Counted from the stretch's first letter, positions 28,061-37,569 are shown. The stretch is 49,685 nt of DNA from Pseudomonadota bacterium (GCA_027623555.1 JAQBSZ010000027.1:1-49685), one strand, 5' to 3'. Made by a program: numbers and translations. Notes: generated by a model not told the origin, from the letters alone.

Positions 28061-30337
28061 ATGAACCAGGACATAATAGTAAACGAAGATGGCGTCGAGC
28101 AGATTGCTCTGAAGAATTACACTGAGCGGGCCTATCTCAACTATTCGATGTACGTCATCAACGATCGTGCGCTGCCCAATCTGGGCGACGGCCTGAAACC
28201 GGTCCAGCGGCGCATCGTTTATGCCATGTCCGAGTTAGGACTCAAGGCGAGCGCAAAATTCAAGAAATCTGCCCGTACCATTGGTGATGTTATCGGCAAG
28301 TTTCATCCTCATGGGGATTCTGCCTGCTATGAGGCGATGGTACTCATGGCGCAACCTTTCACCTATCGATACCCGTTGGTCGATGGTCAGGGTAACTGGG
28401 GATCCCAGGATGATCCAAAGTCCTTTGCGGCCATGCGCTACACCGAGTCCCGTTTGCAGGGTTATGCCGATGTATTGCTGGGAGAGTTAGGCCAGGGTAC
28501 GGTGGACTGGAAAGCAAATTTCGATGGCACGCTGGATGAACCTCAGATCCTGCCAGCCAGACTGCCAAATGTGTTACTGAATGGTGGCTCAGGAATCGCC
28601 GTCGGCATGACCACCGATATTCCGCCCCATAACCTGAAAGAAGTCGCCAGGGCCTGTATCCATTTACTGGATAATCCGAAGACGACGCTTGTGGATATCT
28701 GCAAATATATCAAGGGCCCGGACTATCCCACGGAAGCCGAGCTTATTACCCCGAAAAAGGAAATCCAGGAAATCTATAAGACAGGTCGTGGGTCCTTGAA
28801 GGCCAGGGCGATCTATTCTGTTGAGAACGGCGAGATTGTGATCAACGCGCTGCCCTACCAGGTCTCGGGTGCGAAGGTATTGGAACAGATTGCCTCCCAG
28901 ATGCAGAAAAAGAAACTGCCCATGGTGGTCGATCTGCGCGACGAATCGGACCATGAAAACCCCACGCGCATTGTTATCGTTCCCCGTTCGAATCGTGTCG
29001 ATCAGGACGCGGTTATGTCACACCTGTTCGTTACCACTGACCTGGAGAAAAACTACCGGGTAAATTTCAATATGATCGGTAACGACATGCGACCGCAAGT
29101 TAAAAACATTGTGGCGTTGTTAAAAGAGTGGTTACAGTTTCGTACCACCACGGTCAAGAGACGCTTACAGTTTCGACTCGACAAGATCCTGGATCGACTG
29201 CATATACTCGAAGGCCTGCTGGTTGCTTATCTCAACATAGATGAAGTAATCAGAATTGTTCGTCAGGAAGATAAACCGAAGCCGGCATTGATCAAGAAAT
29301 TCAAGATTAGCGAACGTCAGGCTGAAGCCATCCTCGAACTGAGATTACGTCAGTTAGCCAAGTTGGAAGAGATCAAGTTAAAGGCGGAACAGAAAGAGCT
29401 GAACACAGAACGTAAGACCATGGAACAACTATTGAATTCGGCAGCGCGGCTGAAGACGTTTATCAAGAATGAGATTAAGGCAGACGCTGAGAGATTCGGT
29501 GATGCCAGAAAAACACCACTGAAAGAGAGAGAAGAGGCCAAGGCGTTCAGTGACACAGAATTACTCACCACGGAGCCGGTCACTATCGTGTTGTCGGATA
29601 AAGGCTGGATGCGCGCTGCCAGGGGTCACGATGTCGATCCGGGTTCGCTGCAATACAAATCCGGTGACGGATTCAAGATAGCCGTACGCGGCAAGAGCAA
29701 TCAACTCGCTATATTTCTGGACTCCACTGGGCGTGCCTACTCATTGGCGGCGCATAGCCTACCTTCGGCACGTGGACAGGGTGAGCCAGTTTCCGGCCGC
29801 GTCAATCCACCTTCTGGTGCGACCTTCGAAGGTGTGGTTATCGGGGAGGAAGACAGAGACGTATTACTGGCCAGCGATGCCGGTTATGGCTTCGTTGGTA
29901 AAGTCGGCGATCTGATCAGTAAAAATAAATCCGGCAAGGCCATCCTCAGATGCCCCAAGGGATCGAAAGTGCTTTCTGCACCGATGGTTAATGACTACAA
30001 GAAAGACCTGATTGTGGCTATAAGCAATGAAGGCAGAATGCTGGTGTTTCCTATCAGCGAGTTACCACGTCTGGCCAAGGGTAAGGGGAATAAGATCATC
30101 GGAATTCCCAGCGCTCGAGTCGCCGATCGGGTCGAATTTGTCGCCGCACTGACGGTACTCTCTGCTCAAGATACGCTGGTAGTGTATGCAGGCAGACGTC
30201 ATCACAATCTCAAGCCGTCAGACCTGGAACATTATCGTGGTGAGCGTGGTCGACGGGGAAATAAACTTCCCCAGGGTTTCCGCAACGTTAGCAGGATCGA
30301 AGTGTTGGAAAAAGAACCAGCGATGGTAGAAGAATAG
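28061..30337 (+). CDS. parC: DNA topoisomerase IV subunit A (ParC)
   Basis: Breakage-reunion subunit of 758 residues. The active tyrosine is Y127 in AAMRYTES. The quinolone-determining region [16 protein letters not shown] has Ser87 and Glu91, the wild-type residues equivalent to Ser80 and Glu84 of E. coli ParC. A tower and coiled-coil gate follow ([19 protein letters not shown]), then a degenerate C-terminal beta-pinwheel (about 500-740). The GyrA box is absent, as expected for ParC. Confidence 0.96.
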   Translation: MNQDIIVNEDGVEQIALKNYTERAYLNYSMYVINDRALPNLGDGLKPVQRRIVYAMSELGLKASAKFKKSARTIGDVIGKFHPHGDSACYEAMVLMAQPFTYRYPLVDGQGNWGSQDDPKSFAAMRYTESRLQGYADVLLGELGQGTVDWKANFDGTLDEPQILPARLPNVLLNGGSGIAVGMTTDIPPHNLKEVARACIHLLDNPKTTLVDICKYIKGPDYPTEAELITPKKEIQEIYKTGRGSLKARAIYSVENGEIVINALPYQVSGAKVLEQIASQMQKKKLPMVVDLRDESDHENPTRIVIVPRSNRVDQDAVMSHLFVTTDLEKNYRVNFNMIGNDMRPQVKNIVALLKEWLQFRTTTVKRRLQFRLDKILDRLHILEGLLVAYLNIDEVIRIVRQEDKPKPALIKKFKISERQAEAILELRLRQLAKLEEIKLKAEQKELNTERKTMEQLLNSAARLKTFIKNEIKADAERFGDARKTPLKEREEAKAFSDTELLTTEPVTIVLSDKGWMRAARGHDVDPGSLQYKSGDGFKIAVRGKSNQLAIFLDSTGRAYSLAAHSLPSARGQGEPVSGRVNPPSGATFEGVVIGEEDRDVLLASDAGYGFVGKVGDLISKNKSGKAILRCPKGSKVLSAPMVNDYKKDLIVAISNEGRMLVFPISELPRLAKGKGNKIIGIPSARVADRVEFVAALTVLSAQDTLVVYAGRRHHNLKPSDLEHYRGERGRRGNKLPQGFRNVSRIEVLEKEPAMVEE

Positions 30338-30340
30338 ATG

Positions 30341-30362
30341 GCCTGATCATAAATCTTCAGGC
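30341..30362. terminator. Weak hairpin between convergent parC and AhpA-like genes
   Basis: GCCTGA (30341-30346) can pair with TCAGGC (30357-30362) around a 10-base loop. There is no U run, so termination here is doubtful. Confidence 0.25.
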
Positions 30363-30366
30363 TCAA

Positions 30367-31836
30367 CTAATCTGAATACAGAGTCACCAGCTGGATTGCC
30401 TGCCGTTCCAGCAGCAGTGCGTAGCCAGACATGGGCGCGAGAGCGAGATAGGTAGTGAGCTGTTCTTCATCCCCTACCGAAGAAAATGGTTCAGCTTCAA
30501 TCCTGGTACCAGCGCCAGCATGTACAAAGGCAGGCTCGCTAATCAACAAGGCATTGTCAGGGCAGTCATTACAGATCTCGCGGGTCAGGTCCAGCGTTCT
30601 GCCGGTGAGATTGTTGGTATCGTGAGTTATCGGTGAATAGAGTCCGCTTACCGCCTGACCGCTATGCACGGCCAGGCGAAACTTGACAGCAATATGTTCC
30701 GCTTCGATATCTGCAAGATCGCCGAGCAGTTGCAGAAATAGCTGCGCCGTGCAGACCGCATAAAAAGCCTGTTCGTCAATGGGTTGGGCAGCACCAAAGT
30801 TGATGATGATTTCGCCGTCTGCACAGTAGCAAACTGATCCGTTATAGAGTTGGCTGACCTTCCCTGCAAAAAAATAATACTTGTTAAGCAGCTTAACCAG
30901 GGTGTCTTCATTTAACGTAGAGGACAGGTAATGAAAGTTGCTCAACCTGATAACCAGAAGCGTGGCATCCTGCCTGCCGGGTTCAAATTTGAAGCTCTGA
31001 ACGTCTGCGGTGGGTTGCCGGGTTCCGAAGTTATCGAGAAAAGTGTTCTGTGCCAGGAACTCAGCGGTTGCGTTGAACTGCCGAATAGCGGTGCTGATCT
31101 CGTTGCTATTTTCAGGTTCTGGACAGGCTTCGATCTTGCCCTTGCGCACATTACTGAGTGAGAAAGCCAGCAGGTTGGCAGGGAAGCTGACCAGGTACTG
31201 AAAATAGGTAGTAGTAAGGGATGCTGCCGCTATCAACAGCAACAGGGTTGCTCCGACAACGAGTAACAGATTGTTAACCACGCCTACTTCGATATAACTC
31301 AGGTCCAGCCTGATGCGGACGAAACCAGCGAACGAATTTGCCAGTGATATCGGTGCCAGGTATTCCGCTTCGATAGTTCTGAAGGGCAACCTGATTAGTG
31401 GAGCCGGTGCCGAGGGCGAACCCATAGCAACAGCAATAATGTCATTATCTACGTTCAGGATCGCAACCTCGGCAATGTTGGAATCCCGTGTCAGGCTTGA
31501 GAGCACCACGTTCATGCTGATAAGGTCGTTGGACAGAACCAGCTCCGTTAGCTGGATTGCAGTCTGTTGTGAGAGGGTCTGGCCAAGTTCATCTGCCTGT
31601 TGCTGCAGCAAGTTGCGGGTGTTGTAGCTGCTGATCAGCCAGAAGATGCACATGGCAAGAAGGAGTAGCAGGCACACCGCGACAGAGAAATTTCGCGAGA
31701 CCTGGGTATTCTTTGAGCCAGCTTTTTGAGGAGTATCGGGCTTTGATTCGGCTTGTAACTGATCTTCTTGCAACTCGGTATCTCGTGGGTACTGCCAGAC
31801 TGAGAAGAGCAGTACACTGAATGCTTCGAATAGCAA
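30367..31836 (-). CDS. AhpA/YtjB-family membrane protein with cyclase-like C-terminal domain
   Basis: About 489 residues. Two membrane segments (about 50-68 and 195-225) flank an extracytoplasmic region whose start, QADELGQTLSQQTAIQLTELVLSNDLISMNVVLSSL, closely follows the AhpA/YtjB family found beside serB and parC in pseudomonads. The cytoplasmic C-terminal half (about 285-440) resembles a class III nucleotide cyclase fold (LLVIRLSNFHYL, FRLAVHSGQAVSGL) but lacks the paired catalytic aspartates, so it is probably inactive. The TTG start is uncertain, because no ATG with a ribosome binding site is near the end of the upstream gene. The family function is unknown. Confidence 0.72.
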   Translation of the reverse strand: MLFEAFSVLLFSVWQYPRDTELQEDQLQAESKPDTPQKAGSKNTQVSRNFSVAVCLLLLLAMCIFWLISSYNTRNLLQQQADELGQTLSQQTAIQLTELVLSNDLISMNVVLSSLTRDSNIAEVAILNVDNDIIAVAMGSPSAPAPLIRLPFRTIEAEYLAPISLANSFAGFVRIRLDLSYIEVGVVNNLLLVVGATLLLLIAAASLTTTYFQYLVSFPANLLAFSLSNVRKGKIEACPEPENSNEISTAIRQFNATAEFLAQNTFLDNFGTRQPTADVQSFKFEPGRQDATLLVIRLSNFHYLSSTLNEDTLVKLLNKYYFFAGKVSQLYNGSVCYCADGEIIINFGAAQPIDEQAFYAVCTAQLFLQLLGDLADIEAEHIAVKFRLAVHSGQAVSGLYSPITHDTNNLTGRTLDLTREICNDCPDNALLISEPAFVHAGAGTRIEAEPFSSVGDEEQLTTYLALAPMSGYALLLERQAIQLVTLYSD

Positions 31837-31856
31837 GAATAGCAGGAGTTGCCTGG

Positions 31857-33203
31857 CTAGTGCAGCGATAGCTTCACGTCTTTCAGAAATTTAAATCTTA
31901 GAGAGTTGCCGGGTTTTTCGATGCAATGGCCCTGCACAAAATCTATCCCAGACTTCCATAACAGCGGCATCATGGTCAGCTTCGTAACATTGCCGACGAT
32001 AACCCTCAATCCTCGCTTATGTAGCTTTGTTACCATTTTCTTTAGCTCTCGTTGTTTTTGCTGATCTTCGTTAATCTTCTCATGCAGTGACACATGCAAT
32101 TTTACAGACTGGGCATTTAACAGAGACAGGTAACGAAAAGGGTCTGCTGTTGCACCAAAATAGTTAATGCTCAGCGGAATTCGCAGTTGCTCAAGGTGCT
32201 CGCAGAAGTAGCTCATATGGTGTTGGGCGATGAGTACATCAATCTCGCTAATCTGAAACACCAACTGAGCACGCAACCCTTCATATGGCCGTAGAGTCTT
32301 CCGCAGCCATTCCATGAATTGCGAGCTGACCAGAGAATTCAGGGTAAGATTGATCGTGAACCGCAGGCTGCTATCACGTTTTCGCACCAGCACTCGCAGA
32401 GTCTGTTTGATAACCCATCTGTCGAGCGCTTCACCGAGGGCATTCTGAACCGCAATCTCAAACAGAAGCGCGGCGGGTAATTCACGTAAGTTGGGAGTCC
32501 TGCAGCGTACTTCATAATGTTTGAGGTCATCCTGGCTGAGATGCGGAGTTGGTTGGAAGGAGAGTTTTAGCAGGTCTTCTCGCAGGCACTGTTGGATTTG
32601 CTGGATGGCGAGCCGGGGAGCGATGGATGAATAAGCGCTGACCTGCAGTCCGCTATCCCCTCCCTGGTGCGCGAAGCTCAGCTGATGGCGCGCGCGTGCA
32701 AATAAAACCTCGGCCGAAGGAATGTTCTTTTCCAGTTGCGCCAGTCCAATACCGCATTTCAGTTCCAGCTGTGGTGGGAGTATGGTCGATGCAGCAGACT
32801 GTATTGCCAGTTTGACCCGATCTATGATCGGCCTGGCGTTGATGCTGCTGTCATTCAGTAGCAGGGCGGCAAACTCAAAATGTTTACAGCGGCAGAGCGT
32901 TACGGTAACGGGCAGGGTTTGCTTCAGAGTGAGTGCGATATCGCTGAGCAGGAGGTTAGCCTCTGCTTTACCGACCCAAGTACGAATTTCATAGAAGTTT
33001 TCCAGCTGCAGCAGTGCCAGTGTAGCTGCAATGGGTTGGTTTCGACTTTCCCCCAGGGTTTTTTCCAATTCCAGCACCAGATAGTCCTGGTTAAAAAAGC
33101 CGGTTAGAGGATCCCTGCAGTTGGCTGTCCCAAGGTCACCTTCAATGCTGCTCCCATTGCTGAAATTCACCGGAGGTATTGGGTAATTACTGGATCTGGC
33201 CAT
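31857..33203 (-). CDS. Degenerate GGDEF-EAL protein (FimX-like by context)
   Basis: The 448 residues hold a diguanylate-cyclase-like domain (DPLTGFFNQDYLVLELEK onward) and an EAL-like domain. Both catalytic signatures are lost: the GGDEF site reads CKHFEF (about 106-111) and EAL reads EVR (E231). DDFG is replaced by NYFG and the LKID block by VKLH, although FVQGHCIEKPG is kept. It can be neither cyclase nor phosphodiesterase, and at most binds cyclic di-GMP. FimX of Pseudomonas is also degenerate and lies near serB-ahpA-parC, but it has extra N-terminal receiver and PAS domains missing here. I chose the ATG at 33203 (AGGG upstream) over TTG at 33227. Confidence 0.72.
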   Translation of the reverse strand: MARSSNYPIPPVNFSNGSSIEGDLGTANCRDPLTGFFNQDYLVLELEKTLGESRNQPIAATLALLQLENFYEIRTWVGKAEANLLLSDIALTLKQTLPVTVTLCRCKHFEFAALLLNDSSINARPIIDRVKLAIQSAASTILPPQLELKCGIGLAQLEKNIPSAEVLFARARHQLSFAHQGGDSGLQVSAYSSIAPRLAIQQIQQCLREDLLKLSFQPTPHLSQDDLKHYEVRCRTPNLRELPAALLFEIAVQNALGEALDRWVIKQTLRVLVRKRDSSLRFTINLTLNSLVSSQFMEWLRKTLRPYEGLRAQLVFQISEIDVLIAQHHMSYFCEHLEQLRIPLSINYFGATADPFRYLSLLNAQSVKLHVSLHEKINEDQQKQRELKKMVTKLHKRGLRVIVGNVTKLTMMPLLWKSGIDFVQGHCIEKPGNSLRFKFLKDVKLSLH

Positions 33204-33263
33204 GACATATCCCTGTCGATTGTCCAATCATTGAATTTCGCGGTGCGAGTCTTCGTGCCTGTA

Positions 33264-33411
33264 GCACGCAAGACACTGTTGCGTTCACTCCGTATAGCGC
33301 GAGACGCTTACGCGTTCGCTCCACACGCGAGACGCTTACGCGTTCGCTCCACACGCGAGACGCTTACGCGTTCGCTCCTTGTTACGTAAGACGCACTTTG
33401 GCGTTCGCTCC
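33264..33411. repeat. Tandem array of hairpin-forming units overlapping the 3' end of epmB
   Basis: Five units lie head to tail: a diverged one (33264-33291), three near-identical ones (33297-33322, 33323-33350, 33351-33378; period 28) and a diverged one (33379-33411) inside epmB. The core is GCGAGACGCTTACGCGTTCG followed by CTCC. Within a unit, GCGAGACGC can pair with GCGTTCGC, so each transcribed unit can form a short hairpin. There are no spacers, so this is not a CRISPR. A further decayed unit may precede 33264. Confidence 0.88.
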
Positions 33412-34398
33412 GGATTCTTCCTGCACCAGTTTTGGGACCAGGTAGCCAGGAAGTTGCCGCTGCATTTCCTCCATGAGTAACAGGGCCGACTCCTTGCTGA
33501 CCGCATAGTGGCTCGTGCCAGCTACCTTATCCGGCAAGTGCAGGTAGTAAGGCTGTATGTTGTGCGCACCCAGGGCCTTGCTCAAGGCCACTAAAATAGT
33601 GGAATTGTCGTTAATTTCTCTTAAAAGCACGGTTTGATTCATTAAAGTGACGCCATTTGTCACTAACGTGCTTAATCGAATTGCTAATTCCCGACTTAAC
33701 TCCCGGGCGTGGTTACAATGCAGTACCATCACTACCCGTAACGAGGATTCGCGAAGCAACAGTGTGAGATCCGGTGTGATTCGCTGGGGAATTACGATAG
33801 GAAAGCGGCTGTGAATCCGCAGGGTGGTGAGATGACTGATCTGACCGAGTTGCTGGATTAGCCATCTTAGCTGGCGGTCCGATGCCGCCAGTGGATCACC
33901 TCCGCTAAGAATGACTTCCTCAATCGAATCGTCAGCAATGATGTAATCCAGAACTTCCTGCCATTCTGCCCTGCTCGGCGAATTCGCCGCGTAGTCGAAA
34001 TGACGGCGAAAGCAATAACGACAATGCACAGCGCAGTGTGGGACAGTGGTTAAGAGAACTCTTCCCTGATACTTGTGCAGCAGCCCACTCACCGGATTGC
34101 ATTGTGCTTCTCCTAACGGATCTGCAATGAACCCGGTAACCTGCTCGGCTTCTGCAGCGAACGGCCAGACCTGACGCAGCAATGGATCATTCCAGTTGCC
34201 TTTCTCCATGAGTGCGGCGAAAGTTCTGGGTACCTTGAGAGGAAACTGCAGCACCCCGGTTTTGCTGAAGGGATGCTTGTCAGCATCGAGTTCCAGGATT
34301 TGTAGTAATTCCTTTGGATCTGTTATCAGATCGGATAATAACTGTTGCCATTTTTCGGGCAAGTCAGATTTAATAAGTGATATTGCTGCTCGAGTCAT
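33382..34398 (-). CDS. epmB: EF-P beta-lysylation radical-SAM aminomutase (EpmB)
   Basis: Converts L-alpha-lysine to (R)-beta-lysine for EF-P modification. The 338 residues compare with 342 in E. coli. The SAM cluster is CAVHCRYC (C122, C126, C129), followed by ILSGGDPLAASD, RIHSRFPIVIPQRIT and PYYLHLPDKVAGTSHY. The PLP lysine is expected in the extreme C-terminal GEPSK-like motif, here GANAK with K334, just four residues before the end. That stretch coincides with a unit of the 28-bp repeat array. The ATG at 34398 (MTRAAISLIKSDLPEKW) matches the family start. It is divergent from efp-epmA. Confidence 0.93.
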   Translation of the reverse strand: MTRAAISLIKSDLPEKWQQLLSDLITDPKELLQILELDADKHPFSKTGVLQFPLKVPRTFAALMEKGNWNDPLLRQVWPFAAEAEQVTGFIADPLGEAQCNPVSGLLHKYQGRVLLTTVPHCAVHCRYCFRRHFDYAANSPSRAEWQEVLDYIIADDSIEEVILSGGDPLAASDRQLRWLIQQLGQISHLTTLRIHSRFPIVIPQRITPDLTLLLRESSLRVVMVLHCNHARELSRELAIRLSTLVTNGVTLMNQTVLLREINDNSTILVALSKALGAHNIQPYYLHLPDKVAGTSHYAVSKESALLLMEEMQRQLPGYLVPKLVQEESGANAKVRLT

Positions 34399-34462
34399 TG
34401 TCTGATTTATCGAAGGGATGAGTACTCTTTGAGGCTTGGGTAGAAAAGTTTTCCAGTAAATC

Positions 34463-34471
34463 TGGTATAAA
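34463..34471 (+). promoter_or_regulatory. Extended -10 promoter of efp
   Basis: TGGTATAAA, an extended -10 element (TGN then TATAAA), about 70 bases before the efp ATG. There is no recognisable -35, which extended -10 promoters can do without. Confidence 0.45.
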
Positions 34472-34540
34472 CTACGATCTGGCGAATCATAACAACAAAA
34501 GCCAGAGCACACATGATCAGTTTAGAAGTGAGAGCGAACA

Positions 34541-35113
34541 ATGGCGAGTTACTCGACAAATGAATTCAAATCCGGGCTGAAAGTACTGCTAGACGGTGAC
34601 CCGTGTTCCATCCTGGAAAATGAAATGGTGAAGCCTGGCAAGGGGCAGGCATTCAGTCGGGTCAAATTCAGAAATCTTCTCAATGGCCGTGTGAGGGAAC
34701 GTACCTTTAAATCTGGAGAGTCCGTCGCTGCTGCAGACGTGCTGGAAACCGACATGGAATACCTCTACGCGGATGGTGAATTCTGGCACTTCATGAAAAC
34801 CGACGGCAGTTTTGAGCAGGTAGCGGCAGATGCTAATGCGATCAGCGAAGCCAGGAACTGGTTGAAGGAACAGGACGTCTACCAGGTCATTCTCTGGAAT
34901 GAAGCGCCTATCTCTGTTATGCCACAGAACTTTGTTGAGCTTGAAGTCACTCAAACTGACCCGGGACTAAAGGGTGACACGGCCCAGGGTGGCACCAAAC
35001 CGGCAACCCTGAGCTCCGGCGCAATAATAAAGGTTCCCCTGTTCGTTAACATTGGCGATGTTCTGAGAGTCGACACCCGCACTGGGGAATATCAGAACCG
35101 CGCTAACAAATAA
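34541..35113 (+). CDS. efp: Translation elongation factor P
   Basis: Binds between the P and E sites and rescues ribosomes stalled at consecutive prolines. The 190 residues form three beta domains: a KOW-like N domain with the modified lysine K34 in VKPGKGQ, and two OB folds ([52 protein letters not shown]). Genes for the mutase and the ligase that modify K34 flank it, so this EF-P is of the beta-lysylated rather than the rhamnosylated type. epmA follows after 12 bases. Confidence 0.97.
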   Translation: MASYSTNEFKSGLKVLLDGDPCSILENEMVKPGKGQAFSRVKFRNLLNGRVRERTFKSGESVAAADVLETDMEYLYADGEFWHFMKTDGSFEQVAADANAISEARNWLKEQDVYQVILWNEAPISVMPQNFVELEVTQTDPGLKGDTAQGGTKPATLSSGAIIKVPLFVNIGDVLRVDTRTGEYQNRANK

Positions 35114-35125
35114 CTAAAGGCGCCC

Positions 35126-36079
35126 ATGGTTGACTGGAAGCCAGGAGCCACAGTCGATTCACTACGGGTGCGCGCAGCACTCCTGGCTGAGATTCGTCAA
35201 TTCTTTTCCGATCGGCAGGTCCTCGAAGTAGAAACCCCTCTGCTGGCACGATCGACAGCAACTGATATCTACATCCAATCTCTTAGCACGAGCATTTCCA
35301 TGGGTAGCAGCGAGGAAACGTTTTATCTGCAAACTTCTCCTGAATATGCCATGAAACGAATTTTAGGTTCTGGCGTGGGGCCAATTTACCAGATCTGTAA
35401 GGCCTTCCGTCAGGCAGAGACCAGTAGACGCCACAATCCGGAGTTTAGCTTACTGGAGTGGTATCAGCCGGGGTATTCGATGCTGGAGTTAATGGATGAA
35501 GTCGAACAGCTTGTAACCCAGCTGCTCAACTGCGGGAAGATACCCCGATTGTCTTACAGCGAACTCTTCCAGCAGATACTGGGCATCAATCCTCATGCGG
35601 TGATGGGCGATGAACTCAGAGCAATTGCAGAGAGCCATGTTGAGCTTGGCAGCAAGGAGCTGTCAGACACCGACTACCTGCAACTATTGATGACACATTG
35701 TATCGAAGCGCAGATGCCGAAGAATTGTTTCGTGTATGATTATCCCGTTGCTCAATGCGCACTGGCGCAGATTAGCGAGGACCAACACGGTGAACGGGTT
35801 GCAAAACGCTTCGAGCTCTACTGTCAGGGAATGGAGCTCGCCAACGGCTACGCCGAATTAACTGACCCGGAAGAGCTACGCTCAAGATTCAAATCTGACC
35901 TGCATGCCAGGCAGGAACTGGGACTTCCGATCTATCCTGAAGATGAGAGACTGCTTGCCGCCATGGAGCAGTTACCGGACTGTGCCGGTGTCGCACTGGG
36001 CATGGATCGCCTGGTGATGATTGCCTGTGAAGCCACCAGTATTGAGAAAGTGATCAGTTTTACCACCGAGAATATCTAG
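35126..36079 (+). CDS. epmA: EF-P beta-lysine ligase (EpmA/PoxA/GenX)
   Basis: A truncated class II lysyl-tRNA synthetase homologue that attaches (R)-beta-lysine to K34 of EF-P. The 317 residues contain only the catalytic domain, without the anticodon-binding domain. Motif 1 is EVETPLLARSTATD, motif 2 FRQAETSRRHNPEFSLLEWY, and motif 3 GVALGMDRLVMI. No gene for the hydroxylase EpmC is nearby. The stop TAG lies within a CTAG-anchored repeat copy. Confidence 0.95.
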   Translation: MVDWKPGATVDSLRVRAALLAEIRQFFSDRQVLEVETPLLARSTATDIYIQSLSTSISMGSSEETFYLQTSPEYAMKRILGSGVGPIYQICKAFRQAETSRRHNPEFSLLEWYQPGYSMLELMDEVEQLVTQLLNCGKIPRLSYSELFQQILGINPHAVMGDELRAIAESHVELGSKELSDTDYLQLLMTHCIEAQMPKNCFVYDYPVAQCALAQISEDQHGERVAKRFELYCQGMELANGYAELTDPEELRSRFKSDLHARQELGLPIYPEDERLLAAMEQLPDCAGVALGMDRLVMIACEATSIEKVISFTTENI

Positions 36080-36099
36080 GAAGCCTCTGAACAAGTAGT
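36076..36099 (+). repeat. CTAG-anchored dispersed repeat, internal partial copy
   Basis: Matches the minus-strand reading of 34-57 at 23 of 24 bases (CTAGGAAGCCTCTGAACAAG and on), then diverges. As at the left edge, the anchor's TAG is a stop codon, here of epmA. No second end is visible before the next gene, so this is a solitary end or remnant. Confidence 0.7.
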
Positions 36100-36144
36100 G
36101 GTGAATTAAAATTAGTAGCAGCGCCAATAGTCGAAGGCTCTCAC

Positions 36145-37002
36145 TCAGCAATCCTGTGCTTCTTTTATTACCCGGGCGGTATAGAGTTCGCGAAGCCGCT
36201 GAGTAACAGGGCCGGGCTTTCCAGATCCTATTGCCCGCCCATCGATTGAAACAACGCCTAAGGCCAGGGTTGTCGCGCTACTGATGAATGCTTCATCGGC
36301 CTCAAGCGCTTCTTCGATGCTGAATGCCCGCTCGTCTACTTTGATTCCGCATTCCTTCGCGATCTCCAGCAAGGTGCGCCTGCGAATTCCAGGCAAGATT
36401 GAATTGGACAGAGGGCGGGTGATTACCGTGCCTTCCTTGACAATGTATGCCGTGGAAGAAACACCCTCGGTAATGAAGCCGTCCTCCACCATCCAGCCTT
36501 CCTTGCCACCTTTCGATACGGCATCCTGCTTGGCAAGAACTTGACCGAGCAGATTGACTGACTTGATGTCGCGGCGCTTCCAGCGAAGATCTTCGGTAGT
36601 GATTACCGCAATGCCTGGAGCCTTCAGCGGGTTGTCGAGCAGCGCCATGACCGAGGTAAATGCGACGAAACTGGGTGCAGTGTCCGACGGAAAGGTAAAA
36701 TCCCGATCGGCAACACCGCGAGTTACCTGGGAATAGACAATGCCTTCCTGGAGTTGATTTTTCTCGACCAGAGTTTGCATCACCTGCAGATACTCCTGCG
36801 GGCTGCAGGGCCAGGCAATGCTCAATTCTTTCAGACTGCGGTCCAGTCTTTCCTGAAAGTACTGCTTGTCCACCAGATTGCCATTGATGACCGGCACCAC
36901 TTCATACACCCCATCACCAAAGATAAACCCACGATCAAACACCGAGATCAGCGCCTGATCTTCAGGAACAAAACTGCCATTGACGTACACGATTCTTCTC
37001 AA
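36145..37002 (-). CDS. D-amino-acid transaminase-like enzyme (fold-type IV PLP)
   Basis: The 285 residues have the Dat/IlvE fold: YVNGSFVPEDQALISVFDRGF near the start, RGVADRDF, the PLP lysine K147 in RRDIKSVNLLGQVLAKQ, ITEGVSSTAYIV and a C-terminal EEALEADEAFISSATT. The DIKSVNLL and QDAVSKGG pattern is nearer D-alanine/D-glutamate transaminases than branched-chain ones. It may supply or recycle D-amino acids for the wall. The likely start is TTG with AGGAG six bases upstream; a GTG at 36990 is possible. Confidence 0.83.
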   Translation of the reverse strand: MRRIVYVNGSFVPEDQALISVFDRGFIFGDGVYEVVPVINGNLVDKQYFQERLDRSLKELSIAWPCSPQEYLQVMQTLVEKNQLQEGIVYSQVTRGVADRDFTFPSDTAPSFVAFTSVMALLDNPLKAPGIAVITTEDLRWKRRDIKSVNLLGQVLAKQDAVSKGGKEGWMVEDGFITEGVSSTAYIVKEGTVITRPLSNSILPGIRRRTLLEIAKECGIKVDERAFSIEEALEADEAFISSATTLALGVVSIDGRAIGSGKPGPVTQRLRELYTARVIKEAQDC

Positions 37003-37062
37003 TCCTTTCTCCTGCTCCTCAAACCACTCTCATGGTAATTCTGTTATTGCAATGTTAACAAG

Positions 37063-37569
37063 CTACTCGAACTGTGAGGCAAATTCATGGAGTGCATCTT
37101 CATGGAGGCGCTGAACTGTCCATCCATCCATCGGTATGGCGCCGATGGATCGATAAAACTGGATAGCTGGTTCATTCCAATCCAATACCGACCACTCCAC
37201 GCGAGTACAGTTTCGCTTCACGGCCAGCTTCGCAATATAGGCCAGCAGGTACTTGCCGAAGCCCTTGCCACGCATCTGAGGCGTCACATAGATATCTTCC
37301 AGATAGATGCCAGGTCGTCCGGTGAATGTCGAGAAGTTATGGAAGAACAGGGCATAACCTACCGCAGCCCCGCCAAACTCACCGATGAGCATTTCGGCAT
37401 AGGCCTTGTTGCCGAACAGGGTTTCTTTCAGCGACTCGGCAGTCGCCACCACCTCATGGCTCAGTTTCTCGTATTCCGCCAGCTCCTTGATGAAACTGAG
37501 GATCAGGCCACAATCCTCTGCTGATGCCTCACGGATGACAAAATCCTGCAGATATGTCGAAATATTCAT
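37063..37569 (-). CDS. GNAT-family N-acetyltransferase, SSAT-like
   Basis: The 168 residues show the GNAT fold: FVIREASAEDCGLILSFIKELAEYEKL, GYALFFHNFSTFTGRPGIYLEDIYV, the acetyl-CoA pyrophosphate loop RGKGFGKYLL and a C-terminal VLDWNEPAIQFYRSIGA. The FTGRPGIYLEDIYV block resembles diamine (spermidine/thialysine) acetyltransferases, so a small amine is a likely acceptor. It lies 60 bases upstream of the D-amino-acid transaminase on the same strand. Confidence 0.85.
   Translation of the reverse strand: MNISTYLQDFVIREASAEDCGLILSFIKELAEYEKLSHEVVATAESLKETLFGNKAYAEMLIGEFGGAAVGYALFFHNFSTFTGRPGIYLEDIYVTPQMRGKGFGKYLLAYIAKLAVKRNCTRVEWSVLDWNEPAIQFYRSIGAIPMDGWTVQRLHEDALHEFASQFE

Noticed and set aside
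30367..31836. Active adenylate cyclase
   Set aside because: The domain has the overall fold pattern but not the metal-binding aspartates of class III cyclases.
33297..33378. Possible CRISPR array
   Set aside because: The 28-bp units follow each other directly without spacers, and the first and last units are diverged copies; no cas gene is in the window.
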